Shown in pieces: positions 47,235 to 58,190 of a stretch of 64,000 bases of DNA; the stretch's first letter is position 1; the number at the start of each line of letters is the position of its first letter. The notes under the pieces were generated by a model that was not told the DNA's origin, searched no databases, and was given only the letters and a program-made list of their open reading frames with translations. Location of the stretch: contig NC_092637.1 in the NCBI RefSeq assembly GCF_039555335.1, positions 39,954,526 to 40,018,525 of the forward strand. The letters run 5' to 3'. Made by a program: the position numbers and the translations under genes. The DNA comes from Amphiura filiformis (taxonomy: Eukaryota; Echinodermata; Ophiuroidea; Amphilepidida; Amphiuridae).

Positions 47235-47600
47235 GTAGAGAAAGGTGAATTCAAATTTGCCATCAAACCACATCATTTTATTTATCAAATTACAGCCCTA
47301 AACCCTTGAGTAAAGAAAGCCAAAACTGAAATTCTGAAAACCGTTTTGTCATAGCACTTTCCGTAACAAAGTTACATCCTGTCAAAGATTGACTTTCACA
47401 AAATGATTCAGCTAACAAAATATCAGCATTTCGGTGGTGTTTCTAGATTTTAAAGTAGTGATAGTCTCATGATGATCGGCAGCTTTTCTATGTGGAACTG
47501 CTATCAAATCCCTCTAAAATTCCATGTGCGATTGTCTCATCGCCAAAAACAATCGTATATTTGGGTCAAGTGAAGTATAGACAACATTTATTATGAAAGC
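47235..47600 (+). repeat. Interspersed repeat family X, uninterrupted copy
   Basis: Inverted relative to the copy at 40195-41395 and lacking its LINE. Contains the pre-insertion sequence GAAAGTCAATCTTTGACAGG on the minus strand. Confidence 0.7.
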
Positions 47601-47777
47601 ATTAAGATCGGTTTGTTAGATCGGTGAAAGTAACAAATTTGTACAGATTCAGATTCAGATTCAGATCAGATTTATTAAAATCTGTCCCTTTCAGAACCTC
47701 CGGATCTGATCGGCTCTATGTAGATTGTAGAATATGACTATATGACGCTATGTGATTATATATTTTCATATTAACAG

Positions 47778-48027
47778 GGATCCTGACAATGTAGACTATG
47801 ACGTACTGGAAAGTCCGCAAGTGAAGAGAGCCAAGAGCAGTCATCAAGATCTCAACTATTCACGCAGTAGCAGCATCAGCATCAGTAGCCCAACAGTAGC
47901 CTTCGGTAAGGTGGCATCGTGGATCAAGGGCAAGACATCGTCCTTTGCAGAGTCGTACATTTTCAGACAACCAGGAGGAGAGGGTAATACTGAAAATGCG
48001 TCTGGCAGGCATAGAAGCCAGCAAGAT
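47778..48027 (+). CDS. Plus-strand gene exon A (possible SENP1/2-like protein, N-terminal region)
   Basis: Acceptor ATATTAACAG, donor CAAGAT|GTGAGT; entered in phase 2 and left in phase 0. The protein reads DPDNVDYDVLESPQVKRAKS, then a Ser-rich stretch, then AFGKVASWIKGKTSSFAESY. The acidic-then-KRAK segment may be a nuclear localisation signal. There is no enzyme motif here. The link to SUMO proteases is inferred from exon F and from general composition, so treat the identity as tentative. Confidence 0.6.
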
Positions 48028-48266
48028 GTGAGTGCTAATTGCTTATATTTTCCCCAAAACTTTGATTTTAAAGAAAAACTTAAATTATTGAGGGATGTGT
48101 CATACTATGGTGGTTTCAGATCAGAAAAGTATCTGACGTGACGGTATTTGAAGCTAAGCAAGCCTGTTTGTCATTTGTACCCTACAACTCTGATATTGAA
48201 AAAAAAAACAAGCCTGACAAACCTTGCAATTACATTTTTGTAAGTCATTGTTTACCATTGAATTAA

Positions 48267-48458
48267 TTCAGGCTTTGAGTTTTGAGGAGTGTGAGTACTG
48301 TCACACTCCTCTGCACTCCTTAAATGATCATAAGGAGTGCGATTTAATTTAAAGCACTCCTTTATCTTTTTAAAAGTTTACATCACATTTTAAGCATAAT
48401 CACACTCTCATTCACAAAATAGCACTCCTCAATTTTTTTAAACTCAAAGTCTGAATTA
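48267..48458. mobile_element. Small MITE with repeated GGAGTG words
   Basis: AATTCAGGCTTTGAGTTTTG at the left is answered by CTCAAAGTCTGAATT at the right. GGAGTG/CACTCC occurs at least six times in under 200 bp, in both orientations. Intronic. Confidence 0.6.
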
Positions 48459-48630
48459 TGTGATTATAACTTGTATTTGTTAATGTACATGCAAAATATG
48501 TAAAAAAATAAAAAGTAAACCAACCAACTGACCCTGATTTTGGGGCTTTACGGGCAATACAAACTTTTTCAAGCCTAATGTGCATGTATCCGTTTTAAAG
48601 TGTTATGTTATTGTTGATTTCATTTCACAG

Positions 48631-48715
48631 GCGTTAACTCGTAGACCCATACATGAACAGGAGCAGGGAATGTCATTCTTCAACATGTCAGCTAGAAATA
48701 GGACAGTAAATGAAG
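48631..48715 (+). CDS. Plus-strand gene exon B
   Basis: Acceptor TTCATTTCACAG, donor AATGAAG|GTATGA, phase 0 to 1. Encodes ALTRRPIHEQEQGMSFFN followed by MSARNRTVNE. Inclusion is by splice signals and exact phase agreement with exons A and C. Confidence 0.6.
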
Positions 48716-49062
48716 GTATGATCATTATGCATTATGTACTATTCCAGGGATCTATATAACCCAAGACAATTTGTGTTGCATGTCGTAAAAATTACAATTT
48801 TGATTCCAAATGGGGCAGATTTGTAACTTGTATTCACTTCAAAATCTATTCAAGGTATACTTATGTGTACAAAACCAATGCATAGATAATGTAGTGAACA
48901 CAACTTGAAATCCACACATGCCCTATGGAAGGCAGTGAGGATTTGGCGCTTCGCACTCGTGATGTGCGCAACTCACACATTAAGTAATTTCACAGAAAAT
49001 TTCCATCACAATTTGTCATCACCTGCTTTCATATTTCTTTTTTCATGGTACCATCATTTCAG

Positions 49063-49224
49063 ACCAAAGACCAAATCATCCACAACACTCAGATCCCAGA
49101 AGAACTAGTCACCATGGCAGCAGCCACATGAAAGGTAATCAGCAGAGTGTACAGCAACAGCTGAGAAGTAATCAGCAAAGGCAGCAGCAGAGGAAAGGCA
49201 ATTATAATAGCGGGTTACCTCCAG
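49063..49224 (+). CDS. Plus-strand gene exon C (Gln/Ser/His-rich)
   Basis: Acceptor ATCATTTCAG, donor CCTCCAG|GTGAGT, phase 1 at both ends. Encodes DQRPNHPQHSDPRRTSHHGS, then a Gln-rich stretch ending GNYNSGLPPG. An earlier donor at AAAG|GTAATC, also phase 1, could give a shorter form. The 3' end of this exon with its donor is duplicated about 125 bp downstream. Confidence 0.6.
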
Positions 49225-49400
49225 GTGAGTAGTGTGAACTGTGAAAGTAATGGGCCGTTCCATTTGAAATGCACACCCGTGTGGACGATAATGTCAATGC
49301 AAAGGCAGCAACAGAGGAAAGGCAATTATAATAGTGGGTTACCTCCAGGTGAGTAGGGTGAAAGTAATGGGATGTTCCTTTTGAAATACACCCCCCCCCC
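49177..49400 (+). repeat. ~125-bp tandem duplication of an exon end with its splice donor
   Basis: AAAGGCAGCAGCAGAGGAAA through CCTCCAGGTGAGTAG (49177-49234) recurs at 49302-49357 with two or three substitutions. Both copies are followed by GTGAAAGTAATGG and a partial family F MITE end. The second copy keeps a usable donor but has no acceptor of its own. Confidence 0.8.
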
Positions 49401-49766
49401 CATCATCATCCCCCCCCCCCATGAAAGATGATGTTACTTCTATGTCACTTCCAGTTGTACAATGTCATCAGTGCAGGTGGAATGTTGAGTGTGTTTATGT
49501 CAAGGCTCTAAATAATGGACTGGAGACCAGGGGCCGGGCAACTATTTGTAAAAAAAATGCCCCTGGTTCATAGGCTTTTGGTAGGAACCAGGGGCAATTT
49601 CTCATGAACCAGGGGCCATCAAACTGCAATATATATATTTTTACTTGACTCCCATATGTTACCTGCTACCACAAAATAAGTGTGAAGTCGTAAGTTGGTA
49701 GTTTCGAGTCGTCATGGCTGCAGAGTTGATGCTCTTTATTTGCCTCGCACCTGTATAAGCCAATAT
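49225..49766. other. Intron with a partial iterated-motif element
   Basis: C-runs near 49388 and 49410. At 49500-49620, CAAGGCTCTAAATAATGGAC is followed by four ACCAGGGGC/GCCCCTGGT words; this resembles the left part of another hAT-like iterated-motif element with no right end visible before the LTR element. Confidence 0.35.
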
Positions 49767-52700
49767 TGAAACGGAGAGCCAAAATGCGATTTCAGATTTT
49801 TGGCCTGTTTTTAAGCTTACCTCCTGTGTGTTTGTCTATTGCAGAAATACGAAAATTTAGCTCTTGTCAAATTCATATTTAAAGAAAAGTCACGATGCTC
49901 ACGTGTTCGTGGTAGTTTTTGATTGTTATTATGAATATAAAAATGATTGCATGGCTCTGCACAAGGTATATTTTTGTAAATATTTGGATTTGTTTACCTG
50001 CCGATCGTCTGTTGTCGCCGTGGGTTGAAAATACGGCAGAGAAAATTTTGTCATAAAGTGCGTGCGAAATTGGCCTCAAATTTCACTATTTCCGCTAGTA
50101 TTGTACTGAGATCTTATAATATTGTGTAAATAATTTTGTCAGGAAAACAATAAGGTATTACATACCGTCTATGAATAAATATTCAGGACAAAATTCAGGT
50201 TTTTCATGTGTTGTTTCAAAGAATTTTAGATTTGTCATTTTGAAACTTCCCGGCCATCAGTCGTCTGGAGACGTAAACAAGTTTTTCCTAAAGATTGTAA
50301 ATTTCCTTAAAAACGACTTTTCTTGATCAAACTTTGGATTATTTAAGATGTAATTATTTAAGGATGTAGAATTTTAAGATATTTTTGAGTATTTTTATGT
50401 TTTACATGGTCAAAAAGGGGGTCATCAGTTTGATTCCTGATTTAAAAAACACTAGCAGTTCTAGTTATTAATTTCGTCATGCTCAAAATCTTTTCGAAAG
50501 TGAGCGCCTGACGCGGAGTGACTGCGCGATATCCATAGTAACGGAGCTTACGCTTTGAACGCAGCCGCCAAAGGTTCCATGAACGCGTTCAGGAGAGTAT
50601 AATGGGCAATTCCAAGCAAAAGTGGACATGACTCAAAAAAATAAAATTGCCTCTTTGTATTTCTTTTAACTTTCATAAAAATAAGAAATTGAAATACAAA
50701 ACACTATCCACCACATAATAATGACCCCTTAAAAACTGTAGCACGAGTTACCAGTAGCACGAGTTACCGATGTAGCACGAGTTACCATAGCCCACTTCCC
50801 CACTGTACCAGCAAAGGTAATGCAAAATACCACTTGGCAGCAATAGAGGTATCTCCCAACTGCATGAATATGCATTTATGTAACCATGGTAACAACTTTC
50901 TAGCAGTAGTGTAGCCAGTGGGGGGGGGCAGGTGGGGCAGACTTTCCCCTGGCAAACTAGAATTACGCGGTTCGTAATTAAGGTGGCACTCACTCAAAAG
51001 TGTGTAAATAACAATGTTTTGTAAATACAAATGATATGCAATATGCAAATAAGCTCATTAATATTCATAAATATGCAAATAACATGACAAACATCAGGTC
51101 ACAATATCCAATCACCAAACCAAGTTTGAAGTTGATTGGTTATTAATGCATTTAAGCTGCAATTAATGAGCTGGATTAATGAAATGTAGGCAAAATATGC
51201 AAATAAGCTCATTAATATTCATAAATATGCAAATAACATAACACAGAACTATACAGCACATCAAGCCACCAAATCCTATCACCATACCTATCTATCTATC
51301 TGGCATAGTATACCAAGTATGTAGATGATCGATTATTGCGTTGAAGCTGCACAGTGGATTACCGGTACCGGGTAATCAATTTGCTTCCGCCCGAGCAGCC
51401 GAACAAAGAAACAAACAAAGAAACAACCAGGCAAACACACATGTGTGGGGGCCCAAAATTAAAGATAAAAGTGCCCTTCTGACAGAAAAATGAAAGTAAA
51501 TATATGGAAGGCAAAGATAGAGAAAAGGTTCAAGGAGCCAGTTCCACCTGATCAAGCGCCAAAATAGTGTAAATATACCAAATTTTTACCAAAATAAAGT
51601 CCCTTTTTTGAAGCTTGAAGACTTTTAAAAACTTGTACAGTCTCTCTAAAAAATGCTCTTGTATATATCCCATTACTAATACCTGGTCAAAATGATACAA
51701 CCAAAATTTTAGTCCCCCCCCCCCCAAATCTAGCCCAAGAAATATAGACACTGGAAATCCTGAGACTAGCTAACAGTTACAGTGACATTTCAAGTTGATA
51801 CTGAGATTTGTATGATTGATAAAAAATTTGTTCATGTTGTTGAGTATGATGGGTCTCATTTTCCAGGTGAAGTGATTGAAATTGTGCAAACTGTATTCAG
51901 TAATGCACCAAGCAGGAAATCACAGGAAATGATCTCAACCAAAAGATGACCAAACATTCTATACCGGTACCTCAGAAAGCAATTTTTAAATATAAAGAAA
52001 CTTACAGAGCCGATAATTGTAAAGAACCACGAACATTACAAGTTTTGTGAACTAATATAGGGTGAAATAACCTATCAATCTATCAATTGTTGACTGTTCA
52101 ATTTAACTGTTGAAATTTAAGCCCTACAATGTATGAAATATCCAAACAGGATGGAGCAAGGGATTAAGTACATGTAATGCTGGGATGTAATGTGTGTGGT
52201 ACATTGTACATTGTATGCTGATACATGCACTGTATTGGTGTTATTTGTACAGAAATTGGGTTATTTTGGAGGTTATCATGGTTATATCAAAGTATACTTT
52301 GGTTATATGTACATAGATTGGGTTATTTGATCATATACCAGTCATTGAGGAATTTTTATCAAGAAACTTTGACATTTAAACGAACATTAACCATTTTGTA
52401 TATGGCCGGACAAACTGTAGCACGAGTTACCGTAGCACGAGTTACCATGTTTTTTGCCAGTCAATGTAAAACTATGAGGGACAAACATTTTTAAGTTATA
52501 CCAAGATAAACCTTAGCATAGCAGTTACTTATCATATAATCAATTAGGCTTTTATGTTTTTTGTTTTAGGACACGATCAAAATAAAAATGAGTGATTTTT
52601 TAGCATGTCCTCTGCTCGTAAGTACGAGTTACCGTTTTCGCAGCTGTCCCATACGCACAAAAGTTGATATATTCATTTAGCAATACTATGAGGATCTAGC

Positions 52701-53626
52701 CTTGAATGTTGGGTATTAAAATACAAAAAATACAGATTCCAATCAAATGATTTTAAAAAGCTGGAGCACAAAGTATGTAAAAGGATGCCATAAAGTGTAG
52801 CACGAGTTACCGTGGAATTGCCCATAAAGGCCGTGCACGACGCAAATTAATCAGATTGCTTGGTGGACAATAGTCCACCCAAACCTTCACTCAGTTTGAA
52901 GGTAAGCACTGCCAACCAAAGCAAATACGCCCTACTCTGGAGCTCAGATTGAGCTAGGGGCAGCTTGGCTACCACAATAGTGGCAACACCGGGTGGTTAT
53001 GCACTCCGGTGTTTTGGCCTAGCGCCTATGCCTATTGTGCAACTTGCCGCACACATGCACAAGTCCAATGGAAAGTTATGCACTGTATTTTGTGTGCATT
53101 CATTGTTGCATGGCCAGTTCGTATAGGTGTACAGACATGGATACTATACTCTGTAGTCGGCCTACTAGGCCTTGGCCTAGCCTATGACTATGTCATGTGA
53201 TGAGAGATTCTTGATTAAATTGTATTTTTATGCTTCTCGATTATTCAAGCAGATAGTATGTACTGTTCGGCAGCATTTATTGGTAATTTATTTGGATTTA
53301 AAAGAAAGAAATAAGGAAATATCGTCATGATCGTCAACAGAGATTGTGTATTTACCAATGTTTTACTTGTATTTATGAAATGTGATATGTGATACGACAA
53401 ATATGAAAGCAAAATAACAATACAAGATATAACAAAAGAAGCAAATATAAAACAGAATTGTCAAGTCTCATTTTACCTGTTACTTCTCCATTCATGCATC
53501 ACTGATTCCACATATCTTGGGAGAATTCTAGTCTTTGATACTACGCTACCACTTGTATATTTAGAAGGCTAGTCTTCTCCATCAGTCGTTTACAAAAGTA
53601 TTATGGGCAAGCTCGGTCCCGTTACA
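49767..53626 (+). repeat. 5' LTR, split by a 2.2 kb transposon
   Basis: LTR sequence 49767-50602 and 52825-53626, about 1.63 kb without the insertion. It contains GATTGCTTGGTGGACAATAG and the CGCCTATGCCTATTG region seen in the 3' LTR. It retains the empty site (TAATTATTTAAGGATGTAG) for the MITE that entered the 3' LTR. Confidence 0.92.
50603..52824. mobile_element. Non-autonomous DNA transposon with iterated GTAGCACGAGTTACC motif (element B)
   Basis: 2.22 kb. TIRs TGGGCAATTCCA / TGGAATTGCCCA, flanked by TAA on both sides; the 3' LTR shows the uninterrupted site GAGAGTATATAAAGG. The motif GTAGCACGAGTTACC occurs at about 50738, 50754, 50772, 52418, 52432 and 52798 (beside the right TIR), with a degenerate copy at 52617. 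Within it TGCAAATAAGCTCATTAATA plus TTCATAAATATGCAAATAAC occurs twice, about 150 bp apart (51042, 51190). No transposase ORF. Its first 35 bp resemble those of element A. Confidence 0.85.
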
Positions 53627-53628
53627 AC

Positions 53629-53647
53629 TGGTGTCTGGCGGTAGGAT
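53629..53647 (+). other. Candidate primer-binding site
   Basis: TGGTGTCTGGCGGTAGGAT begins two bases after the 5' LTR. TGGTGTC at the start would pair with a tRNA ending GACACCA, as leucine tRNAs do, but the remaining match is uncertain. Confidence 0.5.
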
Positions 53648-53685
53648 AATTCAAAATTTTAACAGATTTTGGCTCACGATTTATT

Positions 53686-54939
53686 ATGGCAGCGACTGAA
53701 CATAGTGTTGATACTTCTCCAACCGATACCAGCTCAGAAATATTAGCTGGTGATGAATGTAATGTTCATGAAAGTGATGAGTCAGTGAGAAGTAGGCCTA
53801 AACTTTCTAGCAATGACACTCAGCCTGGAGTAAATATAAAGCCTCAAACTTACGATGGGACCACTTCCTGGTCAGACTATTTGATACAATTCGAAATTGT
53901 TGCTGAATGGAATAAATGGAATGATTATACCAAAGCCATTTGCTTAGCAACTAGTCTAAGAGGTGTTGCTCAGAGTGTACTGGGATATTTGGATCCGACT
54001 GAACGGCGTGATTACCACTCACTTGTGGCCTGTTTGAACCTGAGGTTTGGAACCGAAAATCAGGAAGAGCTATTCTGGGTGAAACTCAATAACAGAGTAA
54101 GGCACCCAAAAGAGTCATTGCCTGACCTAGCTCACAACATCAGGAAGTTAGTCAAGCTAGCTTTACCAACAATACCAAGTCCTTTCTCACAGGAGATAGC
54201 AAAGAAATACTTCATAAGTGCTATCAGAGAAAGCGAGTTGCGGTTAAACATTCTGCGTGCAAAACCTGCTACTTTTGATGATGCAATCAAGTTTGCAGTG
54301 GAAACAGAAGCTGTTTACAAAGCTGAGAAGTACAGAAAGCATCAATATGATGTATCTGCAGATGGTGCAGATGGAATTGCTGAAGGGCAATTTATAGACG
54401 TGGAAAAGAAGACTGGGCGATCATCCAGAAAGAACCGGAAGTCTCCCTCATCACAAATGCGAGCCAGGAGAAGGTTAGCTTTCTTAAAGATCCAGAAAAG
54501 GTTAACCAGGCCGCATGCTCCCTTAATTGGGAAAGACTGTGATGATCTACCCTGCCAAATGGCATGCTCAAGCAGTTTCAAGAAGAAAGGGAGAAAGACA
54601 CGAAAGTCTCCATCATCTAGAAGACGAGCCAGGAGACGATTAGCTGTAAGGAGACAGTTAACTGGTGGTCAGGACACTCCCTTGATAAATGGGGAAGACT
54701 GCCAACCAGCAGGTACCCCGAGTGGTAATCAGACGGTATTAGTTGACAGTATAGGCGTAGGTGAATGGAATTCATCTGGTCAATACGCCGACACTCTAAG
54801 AAAGTTGTCATCTCAGATGAGTCTTTGGAAGAAGTCAGCTATGCTACTTGATGACGGTCATGATGGTATAGGCCTAGGCACACGATCAGGCATATGCACC
54901 AACTCATTGGCACCAGGAGACTTGCCATCATCAGAATGA
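53686..54939 (+). CDS. Gypsy-type Gag protein with basic repeat instead of zinc knuckle
   Basis: 417 codons, starting MAATEHSVDTSPTDTSSE, with the ATG 59 bp after the LTR. Residues ~55-220 form a capsid-like Retrotrans_gag domain: QTYDGTTSWSDYLIQFEIVA, KAICLATSLRGVAQSVLGYL, YHSLVACLNLRFGTENQEEL, SLPDLAHNIRKLVKLA. Residues ~240-345 hold two copies of an Arg/Lys-rich unit (RKSPSSQMRARRRLAF and RKSPSSRRRARRRLAV), each followed by a PLI-G-x-DC segment. No CCHC knuckle is seen, so the basic repeats may bind RNA. The frame is intact, in keeping with a young copy. It ends with a stop before any protease. Confidence 0.88.
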   Translation: MAATEHSVDTSPTDTSSEILAGDECNVHESDESVRSRPKLSSNDTQPGVNIKPQTYDGTTSWSDYLIQFEIVAEWNKWNDYTKAICLATSLRGVAQSVLGYLDPTERRDYHSLVACLNLRFGTENQEELFWVKLNNRVRHPKESLPDLAHNIRKLVKLALPTIPSPFSQEIAKKYFISAIRESELRLNILRAKPATFDDAIKFAVETEAVYKAEKYRKHQYDVSADGADGIAEGQFIDVEKKTGRSSRKNRKSPSSQMRARRRLAFLKIQKRLTRPHAPLIGKDCDDLPCQMACSSSFKKKGRKTRKSPSSRRRARRRLAVRRQLTGGQDTPLINGEDCQPAGTPSGNQTVLVDSIGVGEWNSSGQYADTLRKLSSQMSLWKKSAMLLDDGHDGIGLGTRSGICTNSLAPGDLPSSE

Positions 54940-56228
54940 GTCTGGAAGAGTGACCAGTTATCATGCACACAGGCAGTGATAATGTCTGATTGTAGGCCTA
55001 TACATGTATAATTTGTAAATAGCTTTACGAGGAAGATTCAAGGGGACAGAAGTTATCGTGTTTATGGGATAATGAGATGCGGAAAAGCCCTTGCCGTATA
55101 AAATAGTCATTGATCCTTGTGGTGTATGAAGTCCGGAAAAGGGCTCACCGACGTCTTGCACTGCATACTGATAACTCCTTGCCGCTAAAATATGAAATTA
55201 CTGTTTTATGAAGTTGAAGTCAGGTATAGGCCTTGCCGACATCATCATCATATAAACGTGTTTTATAGCGGATTGTCTACTCTACCTGTAGACCCTGTAT
55301 ATAAAATTGTTTTCATTATTGTTATTATGTAATTATAATAACTTAACTTTGGGAGGGACAGCCTCGAATAAAAAGAACTTCATAAATGAAATTTTATTTC
55401 AGCCAAAACGTGATTAGAAGTTTGATATGACTTTACTGACTGCAGCGGTATTGACATGACAATCTTTTGATCAAGTTTTGTCTCTGTGAAATTCTTGTTC
55501 TTTTAAAAAAGCAATATTCTGGATTTCTTAATTTTAAAGTGAAAGACACCTCACTTTATTTCGACACAACTATTCTTACAATCATTTGGAATGATGGATA
55601 TGGGGACATCACCATGAAAAATATGGACAGTGTTGACTGTCGGGCACTCATGTTGTTTTACATGAGATTTCATGCCTTAATTCTGAATTGAATGTCAGAT
55701 ATTGCAGATTACGAAGACAGATGAAGAAAAACAAAATGGAGACGGAGATAGCTACAGTTAAATAACAGACATCGACTTTAAGCCTACAATAATGGTTGCT
55801 TCGTTGAATAGCCATTAGATCTGTACGTGCTATCTACTGAAGATAGCTAAGTTCGTCGTATACAGCATGTGCTCTAAAGAAGATTAACAAATGAAAATCA
55901 ACTAGATCTCATCATCTGTTTTCTTACTGATACTGTTGAGGCATCACCACGGGCCGGTTATGCAGATCTTGTGATTTTGGAACTCTGGTTGGTGCGACGG
56001 TGACTCACTGATTGCAGTCATGATGTTTTCAGAGCAATGTCAGGCTATGTAGGCGCATTGGTAACAGAAAATCCAGTTTCGCTCTTGGGTGGATTGCCAA
56101 CTGAGAAAGTCTAGAAGGACTTAATAGAACTCAGGTGCAAGAGTGAATGGCAAAAGTGATATTTGACTAGTCAATGGTTATTCTTTACCAGGTCAAATGT
56201 TTTATTGGATGATGTATGGTTTCTTTTC
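54940..56228. other. LTR-element interior without pol
   Basis: No protease, RT, RNase H or integrase motif in any frame. AT-rich, with scattered CTTGCCG words near 55085-55240 of unknown meaning. Confidence 0.6.
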
Positions 56229-57383
56229 CAGGGGTAGAAATAAGGGACCATTTCCTGATAGCCATCCGGGCTATCAAGCCATTTTTTCTGATAGCCCTGA
56301 AGGAAATTCAATAGCCCTGAAAAAAGACATTGTTTTTGCACAATTCAAACCAATCGTTTGTTCAAATATTCAGTTATTAGTGAGTAACCCTTACCCCCAT
56401 AATCAGGGGTAGCACTAGGTTTTTCTCAGAACCCTGAACCCCTGAAAGTTAAAAATATGCGCTCAAATCCTAAAATGAAGGGTTCTTAATCTCGAATCTG
56501 TCAAGTATTGAATGTACCGTTTGAATTAATTGGTATCAGATTTTGTGATTTTGGTTACTTACAATGTGTTACCGGTATAGATTCAAGTTAAAGCCCGGCA
56601 AAAAATGTGATCTCGCTTCTCACGCCATGATTCTCGCCTGTAACCAACTACCTCGCTTTTTAAGAAAGTTCCCAAGCAGTTTACTTACTATAAAAGTGTT
56701 CTTTATGCCATAAAAGTTCGCCGAATTCCACAAAATGCAGTAAACTTCGGCAAAGTGCAGAATTCAACACCATTGGCACCACATGGAACCCATGAAAAAC
56801 ACAAAAAAAAATGACATTTCATTGCAAATGAGTTCAAGTTTAGGCCAAATATTATGATATTTATTGAATTACTGGAGTATGATGACTATAAAACATAATT
56901 CAAGGGCAACTTTTTGTCATTTTTTTTCTTCTACGCCGATCATTGTGTCGTATTTCACCGATGTCATATCTCTACACACCACCCACAAAGCATTTCTTTC
57001 CGATCCCTAGAATTAGAAAATTTTCCAACTCATGTACGTGTCATCATTCAGCACTGCAATAACTTAGCAGCAGTGGTTCTAGACAATATCGCAATCTGTG
57101 TAATTATGCGTGAGTGTATTTTATTTCTATTTTTAAATTATGTTACAATGCTACGGTGACTTCACTTCAACAAATGTCGTTACATTGCATTTTATGTTAC
57201 ATAATTTCTGGACAGGCCGTAAATATTGGAGATCGAAGCTTTTATGTTTCTTTCACATGTTTTCATTTTTCTGCGCGCATGAAAACCCCTGTAGCCCGAC
57301 GGGCTACATGGAGATAAAACCCAATAGCCCGACAGAAAACCTAATAGCCATGGCTATCGGGCTATCGCTTATTTCGACCCCTG
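56229..57383. mobile_element. Nested element with iterated ATAGCCC motif
   Basis: Ends CAGGGGTAGAAATAAGGG and the complement of CAGGGGTCGAAATAAGC, flanked by TTTTC on both sides. GATAGCC/GGGCTATC words occur about nine times, clustered near both ends (TGATAGCCATCCGGGCTATC, AATAGCCCTGAA, TAGCCCGACGGGCTA, CCATGGCTATCGGGCTATCG). It is inside the LTR retrotransposon and non-coding. The terminus is related in sequence to that at 37748 (CAG-G/T-G-T-CGAAATAAG). Confidence 0.7.
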
Positions 57384-58177
57384 TTTTCACCTTGCATAAT
57401 TGATGTAAGGGCGGCGCAGTCAACATTTCCTCTCATGATCGACGGTGAACCAATCTGGCAGTTTCTCATGAGAGTTGCGAAGAGGTATGATAATGTAGAT
57501 TCTCAGATGTTGAAGATATCGAACTGAAGACAAGGTCCATCGGAAGAAAGGGCGCTGAGGAATATAGAACTTTTATAATATCTGAACTTAAATAAATTGA
57601 TCGTTAATTGTTGGAAAAATTTAAAATGTTGAACTGATGTTTTGTGTAACTTGATGCAGAGACAGACTTCTGTTCGTTAGCTCGAAAGTCAAGATTAAAA
57701 CTGGTATTGTGCATTTGAAAATGAAATTGATGGAAATGTGCACCAAGGTGAATTAAATGGTTCTTGTAAATTAATATTTTATTGGTGAAGAAGAGTATGC
57801 ATAAAAAACCAGATGTTTAAATAATTTATGCTAGAGATACTGTGAAAGATTTGTATAAAACTTATAAACACAATACTATAATTTGCACGTGAAATAGAGT
57901 TGTATATAAAATCAAGTTGCTTTTATAATGTATAGTTGTAAATCTGCCGAATAGCCAATCAAATTTTGGAAAACTTTTTGAGGTCACGAGGTCACGACAA
58001 TGTTATTGTCAGCCTGTCACCAAATAATGGTTGAGTGAATTTACCGTTCTTGTTACTGCTAAAGTTTTGTCAAGGAAATGCTCTGATTTTTTTTAATTGT
58101 AATTAAGTTAAATAATTATACATGTTGGAACATGTACATGAACGGTTACATGTTACATTTCGGGACGAAATAGTCTC
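57384..58177. other. LTR-element interior, 3' part
   Basis: AT-rich, non-coding. Ends with the GGGACGAAATAGTCTCGAAG stretch common just before the polypurine tract of Gypsy elements. Confidence 0.5.
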
Positions 58178-58190
58178 GAAGAGGGGGTAG
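58178..58190 (+). other. Polypurine tract
   Basis: GAAGAGGGGGTAG immediately precedes the TG of the 3' LTR, the expected plus-strand primer site. Confidence 0.8.

Noticed and set aside
50738-52812. Regularly repeated GTAGCACGAGTTACC, resembling a CRISPR array
   Set aside because: Spacing is irregular, units are 15 bp, the genome is eukaryotic, and the repeats lie within a TIR-bounded transposon.
53009-53200. 63-codon frame (MFWPSAYAYCATCRTHAQ) present in both LTRs, also at 59866-60057
   Set aside because: Preserved only because the LTRs are nearly identical; LTRs are normally non-coding and there is no independent sign of selection.
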